From JACMRI01 sp043778625 (GTDB taxonomy: Bacteria; Bacteroidota; Bacteroidia; UBA4408): DNA of 56,193 bases. The notes below the pieces were generated by a model. That model was not told where the DNA came from. It worked only from the letters and a program-made list of their open reading frames with translations, and ran no database searches. The stretch lies in assembly GCA_043778625.1 (NCBI GenBank), contig JAYWFU010000131.1:1-56193 (forward strand). Direction: 5' to 3'. The translations under genes were made by a program, and so were the position numbers. Positions 17,307 through 25,801 of this stretch are shown here, piece by piece (within the stretch, counting starts at the first letter, position 1; each line of letters begins with the position of its first letter).

Positions 17307-18992
17307 TTACACCGTCATTTTTTTGTACCTAATTCGTTTAGGTTCAGTGTTACCAAGGCGTTTCTTACGATTTTCTTCATACTCGCTGTACGTACCTTCG
17401 TAATAATATATTTGCGAGTCGCCCTCAAAGGCTAGTATGTGGGTACACACACGGTCTAAGAACCAACGGTCATGGCTAATAATAACAGCGCAGCCTGCAA
17501 AGTTTTCTAACCCCTCTTCCAATGCACGTAGGGTGTTTACGTCCAAGTCGTTGGTAGGTTCGTCTAACAACAATACGTTACCCTCTTCTTTTAAAGCCAT
17601 AGCTAAATGCAAGCGGTTACGCTCGCCACCTGATAGTAATTTTACTTTTTTGCCTTGGTCGCCACCGCTAAAGTTAAAACGGCCAACGTAAGCACGAGCA
17701 TTCATTGGTTTACCATCAAGTATTATATTATCTAACCCGCCTGATATATTTTCGTACACCGTTTTTTCGGGGTCAATATCGGCATGGCTTTGGTCAACGT
17801 AAGCAATTTTTACGGTAGGCCCTACTTTAAAGTCGCCACTGTTGGGGGTTTCTAAGCCCATAATCATTTTGAACAATGTAGTTTTTCCTGCACCATTGGG
17901 ACCAATAATACCTACAATACCTGCTGGAGGTAATTTAAAACTTAGTCCTTCGTACAGTAGTCTGTCGCCAAAACCTTTGGCAACATCAATAGCTTCAATA
18001 ACCTCGTTACCAAGGCGCGGACCGTTGGGTATAAATATTTCTAGCGCTTCTTCCTTAGCCTTGGAGTCCTCGCCCATCATACGATCATAGGCAGCAAGGC
18101 GGGCTTTGCTTTTAACACCACGTCCTTTAGTACCCATACGCGACCATTCTAACTCACGCAATAGTATTTTTTGTCGCTTACTTTCAGTTTTTTCTTCTTG
18201 TTGTAGGCGTTTTTGTTTTTGCATTAACCACTCGGTGTAGTTACCTTTCCATGGAATACCCTCGCCACGGTCAAGTTCTAATATCCAACTTGCCACGTTA
18301 TCTAGGAAGTAACGGTCGTGAGTAATGGCTATAACAGTGCCTTTGTAATTTTGCAAGTGTTGCTCTAACCAATCTACACTCTCTGCATCTAAGTGATTGG
18401 TAGGTTCGTCTAACAATAGTATTTCGGGCTCTTGTAATAGCAAGCGGCACAACGCCACACGACGTCGCTCACCACCCGATAGTACTTTAATTGAGGTATC
18501 GCTTTCGGGGCAACGCAGTGCGTCCATTGCTAGTTCAAGGCGGCTATCTAAGTTCCATAAGTCGTGCTGGTCAATAAGCTCTTGCAGGGCAGCTTGGCGG
18601 TTAATAAGCTTATCCATTTTATCGGCATCGTTCATTATTTCTTCGTCCATAAACTTATTATTTACCTCCTCGTATTCGTTTAATATATCCACGTGTGCTT
18701 GTGCACCCTCGCGTACAATTTCAATTACGGTTTTGGTTTCGTCTAACTTGGGGTCTTGCTCCAAATAGCCCACTCTGTAGCCTGGCGAAAAAGACACATC
18801 GCCTTGGTAATCTTTTTCTAATCCCGCAATAATTTTTAGTAACGTTGATTTACCTGAACCATTCAAGCCCAACACTCCAATTTTAGCTCCATAATAAAAC
18901 GATAAATAAATATCTTTTAATACTTGCTTACCTCCTGGATATGTTTTACTCAATTTCGACATCGAGAATATTATTTGTCTTCCTTCGCTCAT
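17307..18992 (-). CDS. ettA: Energy-dependent translational throttle protein EttA (ABC-F)
   Basis: A 561-residue cytoplasmic ABC-F ATPase with two nucleotide-binding domains and no membrane part. Walker A motifs are GLNGSGKST at 42-50 and GPNGAGKTT near 362; signature motifs LSGGERRRVALCR and LSGGERNRLHLAM; Walker B LLLDEPTNHLD and LLLDEPTNDLD. The P-site tRNA-interaction linker (about 240-300, KQKRLQQEEKTESKRQK) and the arm expected for EttA are present, and length matches (about 555). EttA binds the ribosomal E site and gates the first peptide bond according to ATP/ADP ratio. Confidence 0.95.
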   Translation of the reverse strand: MSEGRQIIFSMSKLSKTYPGGKQVLKDIYLSFYYGAKIGVLGLNGSGKSTLLKIIAGLEKDYQGDVSFSPGYRVGYLEQDPKLDETKTVIEIVREGAQAHVDILNEYEEVNNKFMDEEIMNDADKMDKLINRQAALQELIDQHDLWNLDSRLELAMDALRCPESDTSIKVLSGGERRRVALCRLLLQEPEILLLDEPTNHLDAESVDWLEQHLQNYKGTVIAITHDRYFLDNVASWILELDRGEGIPWKGNYTEWLMQKQKRLQQEEKTESKRQKILLRELEWSRMGTKGRGVKSKARLAAYDRMMGEDSKAKEEALEIFIPNGPRLGNEVIEAIDVAKGFGDRLLYEGLSFKLPPAGIVGIIGPNGAGKTTLFKMIMGLETPNSGDFKVGPTVKIAYVDQSHADIDPEKTVYENISGGLDNIILDGKPMNARAYVGRFNFSGGDQGKKVKLLSGGERNRLHLAMALKEEGNVLLLDEPTNDLDVNTLRALEEGLENFAGCAVIISHDRWFLDRVCTHILAFEGDSQIYYYEGTYSEYEENRKKRLGNTEPKRIRYKKMTV

Positions 18993-19081
18993 GTTGTATA
19001 TTTGTTAAAAATTTAATAAGTTAATTTGTGTGCAAATATCTATTAATTAACACAACGTATCAAAAAAATATTCACAATAAT

Positions 19082-19948
19082 ATGCCTTCTAATTCTATAA
19101 AATCTTTTTTTTCGCTCGTTAAGTTTAGCCATACCATATTTGCCATGCCCTTTGCGGTTATTGGTTTTTTTGTGGCAGTACGCAAGTTTAACTTTCCGTT
19201 TGATGCACTTCTATTTTTAAAAGTTATAGCCTGTATGGTGCTTGCCCGCAATGCTGCCATGGCATACAATCGTTATATTGATGCTGGTATCGATGCCAAA
19301 AACCCACGCACTGCCATGCGCGAAATTCCTGCTGGCGTAGTTAGTAGCAATGCCGCTTTAGCGTTTGTAGTGCTTAATTGTGTGGCATTTATTACCGTTA
19401 CTTTTTTCATTAATACTCTTTGTTTTGCACTATCGCCAGTGGCTTTAGCGGTTATACTAGGTTATAGTTGGGCCAAGCGTTACACGGCATTGTGCCACGT
19501 AATATTGGGGGTAGGCTTGTCGTTAGCGCCAATAGGTGCATTTGTAGCGGTAAGCGGGCAGTTTATGCTATTACCTGTATTGTTTAGTGTGGTAGTATTG
19601 TTGTGGGTAAGTGGTTTTGATATTATATATGCTTTGCAAGATGAAGATTTTGACGCTAACAATCATCTACACTCTATACCCCAACACTTGGGCAAAGCCG
19701 AAGCCTTAAATTTAGCCAAGCTATTGCACGTGGGCAGTTGCTTACTGGTACTATGGGCGGGCAGTTATGGCGGGTTTCATATATGGTACTGGTTAGGCGC
19801 ATGTGGGTTTATTGGGTTGGTAATGTATCAGCACTCGTTAGTTACCCCTACTGATTTGTCTAAAGTTAATTTAGCATTTTTTACCACCAACGGAATAGCC
19901 AGCGTGGTGTTTGGAGCATTTGTTATGCTCGACTTGTTTTTGATGTAA
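19082..19948 (+). CDS. UbiA-family prenyltransferase (menaquinone, MqnP-like)
   Basis: An intramembrane prenyltransferase with eight or nine TM helices. The first aspartate-rich motif NRYIDAGIDAKNPRTAMRE starts at residue 63 (Asp67, Asp71 bind Mg-diphosphate) and the second is DIIYALQDEDFDANN near 180. I chose the ATG at 19082 (288 residues) over an in-frame GTG at 19028 because the added 18 residues are not family-like and the ATG is followed by the conserved SFFSLVKFSHTIFAMPFA start. Bacteroidota homologues are annotated as 4-hydroxybenzoate polyprenyltransferase but probably act in menaquinone synthesis (futalosine route). Divergent from ettA; 9 nt before the next gene. Confidence 0.88.
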   Translation: MPSNSIKSFFSLVKFSHTIFAMPFAVIGFFVAVRKFNFPFDALLFLKVIACMVLARNAAMAYNRYIDAGIDAKNPRTAMREIPAGVVSSNAALAFVVLNCVAFITVTFFINTLCFALSPVALAVILGYSWAKRYTALCHVILGVGLSLAPIGAFVAVSGQFMLLPVLFSVVVLLWVSGFDIIYALQDEDFDANNHLHSIPQHLGKAEALNLAKLLHVGSCLLVLWAGSYGGFHIWYWLGACGFIGLVMYQHSLVTPTDLSKVNLAFFTTNGIASVVFGAFVMLDLFLM

Positions 19949-19957
19949 CCACACGCT

Positions 19958-20560
19958 ATGTTCGATTTTTTAACCAACATACAGCTACATCACGCCACGT
20001 TTTATAATTGGGTACTGTTTCCATCGTTAATATTTTGTAGTAGATTAATTGATGTGAGCTTGGCTACCTTACGTAGTGTACTTGCCTCCAAAGGGCAAAA
20101 GAATATTGTACCGTTAATTGCATTTTTTGAAGTATTGCTATGGTTAATTGCGGTAAGCCAAATATTAAAAAACTTAAACAATGTAATGAGCTACATTGCC
20201 TTTGCAGGAGGCTATTCGGCAGGTACTTACTTAGGTTTAGCGTTAGAAGAAAAAATAGCCTTAGGCAAACAAGTAATACGAATTATTACCAGTAAAAACG
20301 ACGAGTTGCTACTCAATAACTTTAGGCAGCACAACATAGGCTTTACCGAAATTGATGCTCAAGGTGCACGAGGCCCTGTAAAATTAATATTTACAGTAGT
20401 GGAGCGCAAACAAATTAAACATGTAATACAGTTAATACAAACACACTCCTCCGAATCATTTTATAGTATAGAAGACGTTAAACGCTCTACTGACTTGCAT
20501 TATGGCGCATCGCGCAAGCAACGCAATTATTTTATGGATATGTTTACCAAACGTAAATAG
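19958..20560 (+). CDS. UPF0316/DUF2179 family membrane protein
   Basis: A 200-residue protein with three N-terminal hydrophobic helices (about 18-38, 47-68, 73-93) and a soluble C-terminal domain (about 108-185) with the DUF2179 look (VIRIITSKNDELLLNNF, then FTVVERKQIKHVIQLI). The conserved SRLIDVSLATLRSVLASKGQK at 24-44 is typical of the UPF0316 (DUF5698 plus DUF2179) family. Function unknown; DUF2179 is a ligand-binding-like fold. It follows the prenyltransferase by 9 nt. Confidence 0.88.
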   Translation: MFDFLTNIQLHHATFYNWVLFPSLIFCSRLIDVSLATLRSVLASKGQKNIVPLIAFFEVLLWLIAVSQILKNLNNVMSYIAFAGGYSAGTYLGLALEEKIALGKQVIRIITSKNDELLLNNFRQHNIGFTEIDAQGARGPVKLIFTVVERKQIKHVIQLIQTHSSESFYSIEDVKRSTDLHYGASRKQRNYFMDMFTKRK

Positions 20561-20736
20561 TAGTAATAGCTAATACTTAACAAGGTTATTGGGTGCAATT
20601 ATAATGTAAACGTACTAAACACTACCTACTTAATTAACCACATATAGTTAATAAAATAAAACTGCGTAGCCCCTGTACTACTAAGTATTACTCAACTTTA
20701 AAAGTTAAATAATTACAAAAAACATTTTTAGTTAAA

Positions 20737-21906
20737 GTGGAATCCAAGCAACATTTTGATACGCACCTTGCATTTGCGTTAGATAACCAACAAATAGTAC
20801 AACAGCGCACACACCAAGCGCAACAACAGTTACAAGGTACTGATAGTGTTGTAGGCGAACATTACGCACACCTTAACATAGCTAAGCAACGTGCCGAAGC
20901 ACTAAAATTTAAAAGTATCGAAAACCTCGAACGCCTACTAATTGATTTTGAATATGCCTTTACACGCCGCAACGGTAAGGTGGTATGGTGCGAAAACGAA
21001 ACCGATGTTATTAATGAATTTAAAAAAATAAATCAAAAAAATAAACTAAAGTGGAACGTATGTAGCTCCGATGCCCTTGTTAACGAACTTAACGTTAATG
21101 AATTTGTGGTGGATAACGAACTCAACAAAATTAATAGCACACAACAACTTGATATATACACCGCCGCATTTATTACCGCCGATACAGGCGCAGTGGTTAT
21201 TACGGAGCAACCAGTAATTAACAACAAAAATATTAATCTACTACTTACCACTATTGATAGTATTATACCCAAATTAACCGATGTTGATTTGTTTTTACCC
21301 TTACTCTCTACCTTTAAACAACAGCAACTTATTCAACATCAAATAAACATAGTGTTTGGTAAGGCCGAAAAATCAGCAGGCGAAAATATATTATTTATTA
21401 TTGATAACGGACGTAGCAAAATATTAGAACAAGTAGAACAACGCAAAACGCTGTACTGCATTAACTGCGGGGCTTGCAACAGTGTGTGCCCAGTAAGTAA
21501 TGTAGTGGGTAACGAAGCCTTTTCATCAGCCGTGGCTGGGCCAATAGCTATGGTTAAAAATCAATTTCAGCTGGGGCTACATAACCACAAGCACCTAAGC
21601 TACGCTAGTACTATGTGTGGTAAGTGCAGCCAAGTATGCCCATTAAACATTGATATACACAACCAATTAATACACAACCGCAAGCACATAGTACAAAAAC
21701 ACTTAACTAGCAAGAGTGATAATATTGCACTGTTTTTTTGGAAAAGTAATATGCTTAAACGCAGTAAAATGGAAAAGGGCGGAGCTACGCTAAAAAACTT
21801 TATGCTTAAACAATTTTTTAAAAAACAATGGGGCGACCAGCGCGAATTTCCTATTGTACACTCCAAATCATTTAACCAACTTTGGCGTGATAATCACAAA
21901 AAATAA
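20737..21906 (+). CDS. LUD-domain iron-sulfur protein (LutB-like)
   Basis: A 389-residue protein with a GTG start. The LUD domain spans about 60-225 (TAAFITADTGAVVITEQP is the typical core). Ferredoxin motifs follow: CINCGACNSVCP (Cys241, 244, 247, 251) and MCGKCSQVCPL (Cys294, 297, 301), both suited to [4Fe-4S] binding. LutB-type proteins take part in LutABC L-lactate oxidation to pyruvate. No lutA or lutC is adjacent, and the protein is shorter than LutB of Bacillus (about 475), so the exact substrate is not certain. It precedes the threonine dehydrogenase gene by 6 nt, suggesting one operon. Confidence 0.85.
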   Translation: MESKQHFDTHLAFALDNQQIVQQRTHQAQQQLQGTDSVVGEHYAHLNIAKQRAEALKFKSIENLERLLIDFEYAFTRRNGKVVWCENETDVINEFKKINQKNKLKWNVCSSDALVNELNVNEFVVDNELNKINSTQQLDIYTAAFITADTGAVVITEQPVINNKNINLLLTTIDSIIPKLTDVDLFLPLLSTFKQQQLIQHQINIVFGKAEKSAGENILFIIDNGRSKILEQVEQRKTLYCINCGACNSVCPVSNVVGNEAFSSAVAGPIAMVKNQFQLGLHNHKHLSYASTMCGKCSQVCPLNIDIHNQLIHNRKHIVQKHLTSKSDNIALFFWKSNMLKRSKMEKGGATLKNFMLKQFFKKQWGDQREFPIVHSKSFNQLWRDNHKK

Positions 21907-21912
21907 AAACCA

Positions 21913-22839
21913 ATGACCGAGCGTGTATTAGTAATAGGTAGTAACGGACAAATAGGTACTGAGCTAGTAACAGCATTACGCCTACAATACGGACATAGCA
22001 ACGTAATAGCCAGCGATTTAAAAGCACCATTACTACCTAGCCAACCATTTGTTATTATTGATGCTTTAGATAAAACCGCACTAGTTGAATTAGTTAAAAA
22101 AGAAAACATAACCATAGTATATTTACTAGCCGCATTACTTAGCGCTACCGCCGAACAAAACCCAGCTTTTGCTTGGAAACTAAATATGGAAAGCTTGTTT
22201 AATGTGTTAGAATTAGCCAAAGAAAAACACATTAAACAAATATATTGGCCAAGTAGCATAGCGGTATTTGGCCCAACAACACCACGTACCAACACACCAC
22301 AATACACTGTAATGGAGCCAAGTACGGTGTATGGCATAAGTAAGCAGGCGGGCGAGCGTTGGTGCCAATGGTATTACAATAAATATAATGTTGATGTACG
22401 TAGCTTACGCTACCCAGGCTTAATAAGCTATACCGCTGCGCCAGGCGGAGGCACTACTGATTATGCGGTACATATATTTCACGAAGCCCGTAAAAACAAT
22501 AGTTACACCAGTTTTTTAAACTCCGATACTGCATTGCCTATGATGTACATGCACGATGCAATACGTGCCACATTAGAACTAATGAATGCCCCTGCCCAGC
22601 AAATAAAAATACGGAGCGCCTACAATATTAGTGGCATTAGCTTTACCCCAGCTCAAATAGCTACCGAAATACAAAAACACTTACCCAACTTTAGCATAAA
22701 TTATGCGCCTGATTTTAGGCAACAAATAGCGGATAGTTGGCCACAAACCATTAACGACGACTATGCCCGCAACGATTGGGGTTGGCAACATAATTACGAC
22801 TTGCAACGTATGGTAACTACAATGCTCAATAATATTTAA
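21913..22839 (+). CDS. L-threonine 3-dehydrogenase, SDR (GalE-like) type
   Basis: A 308-residue extended short-chain dehydrogenase. The Rossmann glycine motif GSNGQIG is at 9-15, followed by ASDL for NAD selection. The catalytic YGISK (Tyr140, Lys144) and the upstream WPSSIAVFGP serine fit the family. The specific pattern (YPGLISYTAAPGGGTTDYAV, MYMHDAIRATLELM) is that of the SDR-type threonine 3-dehydrogenase that makes 2-amino-3-ketobutyrate. Other NAD-dependent epimerases share part of this. No kbl partner is nearby. Confidence 0.88.
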   Translation: MTERVLVIGSNGQIGTELVTALRLQYGHSNVIASDLKAPLLPSQPFVIIDALDKTALVELVKKENITIVYLLAALLSATAEQNPAFAWKLNMESLFNVLELAKEKHIKQIYWPSSIAVFGPTTPRTNTPQYTVMEPSTVYGISKQAGERWCQWYYNKYNVDVRSLRYPGLISYTAAPGGGTTDYAVHIFHEARKNNSYTSFLNSDTALPMMYMHDAIRATLELMNAPAQQIKIRSAYNISGISFTPAQIATEIQKHLPNFSINYAPDFRQQIADSWPQTINDDYARNDWGWQHNYDLQRMVTTMLNNI

Positions 22840-22898
22840 GTTAAGGCGTTTGATTAGAGGTACATATAGCTCTAGGGAGTAGGTTTGCCAAACTTTTT

Positions 22899-22913
22899 TT
22901 TCACAATGTGAAA
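22899..22913. promoter_or_regulatory. Palindrome upstream of cmk, possible operator
   Basis: TTTCACAATGTGAAA is a perfect 7+1+7 palindrome that ends 18 nt before the cmk -7 element at 22932, i.e. across or near the -33 position. It could be a repressor or activator site; there is no direct evidence. Confidence 0.35.
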
Positions 22914-22931
22914 TAGTAAGCAAACAATACA

Positions 22932-22939
22932 TAAATTTG
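22932..22939 (+). promoter_or_regulatory. Candidate cmk -7 element (TAAATTTG)
   Basis: Matches TAnnTTTG, 31 nt before the ATG at 22971. Confidence 0.5.
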
Positions 22940-22970
22940 GTGCGATTACATAATTTTTATTTTCGCTGCC

Positions 22971-23708
22971 ATGCAAAAACTTCCCATACACGATTTTCCT
23001 CGTATTAACATAGCCATTGATGGGTACTCATCGTGTGGCAAAAGCACCTTGGCTAAGGCTTTGGCAGCTAAGCTGGGATATAATTACGTAGATTCGGGCG
23101 CAATGTACAGAGCGGTAACACTATATTGCTTGCAAAATAATATCATTAACAACGGAGTAATTGACGAGCCTCGTTTAATAGGCGAACTCTCTAACATTAA
23201 GGTAACATTTGGCTACAACGAACTTACCAAAATGAGCGATGTGTATTTGAATGGCACGGATGTTGAAAAGGAAATACGTATGATGGATGTAGCCAATAAT
23301 GTAAGTGCGGTAAGTGCCATTAAAGAAGTGCGAAAAGTAATGATAGCAATGCAACGAGAAACTGGGCGAAATAAGGGAGTAGTAATGGACGGGCGAGATG
23401 TGGGTACAGCGGTGTTTCCACAGGCCGAATTAAAATTATTTATGACCGCTGATGTTGATGTACGTACTCGCCGCAGATTAGATGAACTTACCTCAAAAGG
23501 AATATATATAACTAAAGAAGAAGTACTACACAATTTATCAACCCGCGATTACGCTGATTCGCACCGAAAAGAAAATCCATTAACCAAAGCTAAAGATGCC
23601 ATACTGTTTGACAACTCCGACATTGACCAGCAACAACAATTGGAATATGTGCTGAAATTAATGATGGAAAACGTATTTAAAAACACTATTGACACCGTTT
23701 CAAAATAA
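22971..23708 (+). CDS. cmk: Cytidylate kinase
   Basis: A 245-residue CMP/dCMP kinase. The P-loop GYSSCGKST is at 18-26, followed by YVDSGAMYRAVTLY, the central MDGRDVGTAVFPQAELKLFMTA signature and the late motif RDYADSHRKENPLTKAKDAI. It phosphorylates CMP with ATP. The insertion typical of long bacterial CMP kinases is present (about 55-105). It has a candidate promoter and is followed by the DUF4197 gene 33 nt later. Confidence 0.95.
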   Translation: MQKLPIHDFPRINIAIDGYSSCGKSTLAKALAAKLGYNYVDSGAMYRAVTLYCLQNNIINNGVIDEPRLIGELSNIKVTFGYNELTKMSDVYLNGTDVEKEIRMMDVANNVSAVSAIKEVRKVMIAMQRETGRNKGVVMDGRDVGTAVFPQAELKLFMTADVDVRTRRRLDELTSKGIYITKEEVLHNLSTRDYADSHRKENPLTKAKDAILFDNSDIDQQQQLEYVLKLMMENVFKNTIDTVSK

Positions 23709-23741
23709 AACTAATTAAACCAACTAATCCCCAATATTGTA

Positions 23742-24500
23742 ATGAAAAAGATAATACTAACAGCCTGTGTGGCGGTGCAAATGTTAAACGTAGCGCAAGC
23801 ACAAATATTTAAAGATATTATCAACCAAGGTAAAGATGCCGTAAAAAATGCTAGTTCAACAGTACAAACAGCCACAGGAGGAGCATTGGGTTCAGGGCTT
23901 AGCAATACTGATATTATTAGTGGATTGAGAGAGGCATTAAGCGTGGGTACTACTAACTCTACCGCCAAAGCCAATAAACTAGACGGTTATTTAAAAAACC
24001 CCGCCATAAAGATACCTTTCCCTAAAGATGCTGCCTTAATGGAGCAACAATTGCGTGCATTAGGTATGGGTAAACAATGCGACCAGTTAGTAACATCGCT
24101 TAACCGTGCCGCCGAAAAAGCAGCTGTTGATGCCGGTCCAATATTTTTAAACGCTATTAAAGCCATTACCATTAACGATGGTTTAAGTATATTAAATGGT
24201 GGTAACGATGCCGCCACTCAATTTTTGCAAAAAGGAACTAATACTGAGCTTAAAGCCAAATTTCAACCTATAATTAAGCAAGCCCTAGCGCAAGTTAATG
24301 CCACTAAATACTGGAATCCGTTATTTACACGTTATAACAAAATTCCAATGGTGCAAAAAGTTAACCCTAATTTGGAGGCGTATGTTACTGATAGAGCTAT
24401 TTTGGGCTTATTTAAGCTAGTAGCCGAAGAAGAAACCAAAATACGTAAAGACCCAGCATCACGTGTTAGTGATATTTTGAAAAAGGTATTTGGTTCGTAA
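23742..24500 (+). CDS. DUF4197 exported protein
   Basis: A 252-residue protein with a signal peptide ending at VAQAQ (residue 21). The mature part matches DUF4197: SGLREALSVGTTNSTAKANKLDGYLKN, then IKIPFPKDAALMEQQLRALGMGKQCDQLVTSLNRAAEKAA and the C-terminal ILGLFKLVAEEETKIRKDP. Predicted to be helical and periplasmic; the function of the family is unknown. Its last codons overlap the -33 element of the rpmB promoter. Confidence 0.9.
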   Translation: MKKIILTACVAVQMLNVAQAQIFKDIINQGKDAVKNASSTVQTATGGALGSGLSNTDIISGLREALSVGTTNSTAKANKLDGYLKNPAIKIPFPKDAALMEQQLRALGMGKQCDQLVTSLNRAAEKAAVDAGPIFLNAIKAITINDGLSILNGGNDAATQFLQKGTNTELKAKFQPIIKQALAQVNATKYWNPLFTRYNKIPMVQKVNPNLEAYVTDRAILGLFKLVAEEETKIRKDPASRVSDILKKVFGS

Positions 24501-24519
24501 AAAAAATAGTATACATTTG
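24489..24519 (+). promoter_or_regulatory. Strong rpmB promoter
   Basis: TTTG at 24489-24492 and TACATTTG at 24512-24519 with a 19-nt spacer are a near-perfect Bacteroidota vegetative promoter. The -33 box is inside the 3' end of the DUF4197 gene. The same design occurs before tRNA-Val and pheS. Confidence 0.8.
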
Positions 24520-24543
24520 CACAATATATAAAAGTAAAAAATC

Positions 24544-24780
24544 ATGTCGAAAATTTGTCAATTAACAGGAAAGAAGGTAATAGTAGGAAATAAAGTTTCT
24601 TTTTCTAACCGTAAAACTCGTCGTAAATTCTGTCCGAACTTACAGGTTAAAAAGTTTTTTATTCCAGAAACTGGAGAGTGGGTACGCTTAAAAGTATCAA
24701 CCTCAGCTATTAAAACCATTAACAAAAAAGGTATTTACGCAACATTAGTTGATGCAGTTAATGCTGGTCATTTATCATAA
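24544..24780 (+). CDS. rpmB: Ribosomal protein L28
   Basis: A 78-residue large-subunit protein. It begins MSKICQLTGKKVIVGNKVS and has the conserved NRKTRRKFCPNLQ segment and the C-terminal AIKTINKKGI stretch. Cysteines at 5 and about 30 are present, though not a full zinc-ribbon set. It has its own strong promoter and terminator, so it is monocistronic. In many Bacteroidota rpmB is followed by rpmG and a DUF4295 gene; here it is not. Confidence 0.96.
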   Translation: MSKICQLTGKKVIVGNKVSFSNRKTRRKFCPNLQVKKFFIPETGEWVRLKVSTSAIKTINKKGIYATLVDAVNAGHLS

Positions 24781-24807
24781 GCACGTAGCTTAATTATAAA
24801 TTATTTT

Positions 24808-24839
24808 AAAGGTAGCTTTTAATTAAGCTGCCTTTTTTT
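24808..24839 (+). terminator. rpmB terminator
   Basis: An 11-bp stem (AAAGGTAGCTT with AAGCTGCCTTT, one U-G pair) and a 7-nt T run. Confidence 0.85.
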
Positions 24840-24866
24840 GTAGTATACATTTAACGTATTTTTAGT

Positions 24867-25793
24867 TTGAACACATTACTCAAAACTCTTTGCCAAACCT
24901 ACGCTCCAGCTGGTGAGGAAGAATTATTAACACAGTTTTTATTAAATTACGTTGCCCAAAATTCATCATCGTGGGCAATACAGCCCCAAGTATTTAGTGG
25001 CGATGGGTTTCAAAACTGTATAGTACTCGTATTTGGCACCCCTCGTACTGCTGTGTTTGCACACATTGATAGCATAGGCTTTACGCACCGTTACAACAAT
25101 CAATTAGTAAAACTTGGCGGTCCACGTGCAGTAAGCGGATACAAATTAATAGGTTACGATACCGCTGGCGAAATTAAAGGCGAGTTACTCAAAACTACTA
25201 ATGATGATGGGGTGAGTACATTGGAGTTAAAAGCCAACCGTACCCCTGAGCGTGGCACTAACTTAGTGTTTGATTGCGACTATATAGAGGACGAGGAGTA
25301 CATACAAAGTTGCTACATGGATAATAGGCTTGGTGTGTATAATGCCCTAAAACTAGCCGAAACACTAACCAATGGCATTATTTGCTTTAGCACTTGGGAA
25401 GAAACTGGTGGAGGAAGTGTAGAGTTTTTAACCAAATTTATTTTTGAAAACTATGGCGTTCGTCAAACCCTAATAAGCGATATTACCTGGATAACCGAAG
25501 GTGTTGAAGCAGGCAAAGGTTGCGCAGTATCTATGCGCGATAGTGGCATACCTCGCAAAGCCTACATTAACAAAATTATAGCACTGGCAAAACAATCGGG
25601 CATTCCGTTTCAGTTAGAGGTAGAAGATGCAGGCGGAAGCGACGGCAATGTAATACACAAAAGCCCCTACCCTATTGATTGGTGTTTTGTAGGTGCTGCC
25701 GAACAAAATGTACACTCGCCACACGAAAAAGTACACAAGGCTGATATTGATGCAATGCTAAACCTGTACCGTTACTTAATGCTAAATTTATAG
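24867..25793 (+). CDS. M42-type aminopeptidase / M20-M28 clan metallopeptidase
   Basis: A 308-residue MH-clan peptidase with a TTG start. Opening LLKTLCQTYAPAGEEELLTQFL is the family start; metal ligands are expected in FAHIDSIGF (about 65-73), CYMDNRLGVYNAL (about 150), STWEETGGGSVEF (about 175) and the late HSPHEKVHKADI (about 285). These enzymes remove N-terminal residues from peptides in the cytoplasm. It is somewhat shorter than typical M42 proteins (about 350), so the apical domain is reduced. The next gene starts 8 nt later. Confidence 0.82.
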   Translation: MNTLLKTLCQTYAPAGEEELLTQFLLNYVAQNSSSWAIQPQVFSGDGFQNCIVLVFGTPRTAVFAHIDSIGFTHRYNNQLVKLGGPRAVSGYKLIGYDTAGEIKGELLKTTNDDGVSTLELKANRTPERGTNLVFDCDYIEDEEYIQSCYMDNRLGVYNALKLAETLTNGIICFSTWEETGGGSVEFLTKFIFENYGVRQTLISDITWITEGVEAGKGCAVSMRDSGIPRKAYINKIIALAKQSGIPFQLEVEDAGGSDGNVIHKSPYPIDWCFVGAAEQNVHSPHEKVHKADIDAMLNLYRYLMLNL

Positions 25794-25801
25794 TAGTATA
25801 C

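Noticed and set aside
19028..19081. GTG at 19028 as start of the UbiA-family gene
   Set aside because: The added 18 residues do not look like the family N-terminus; the ATG at 19082 does.
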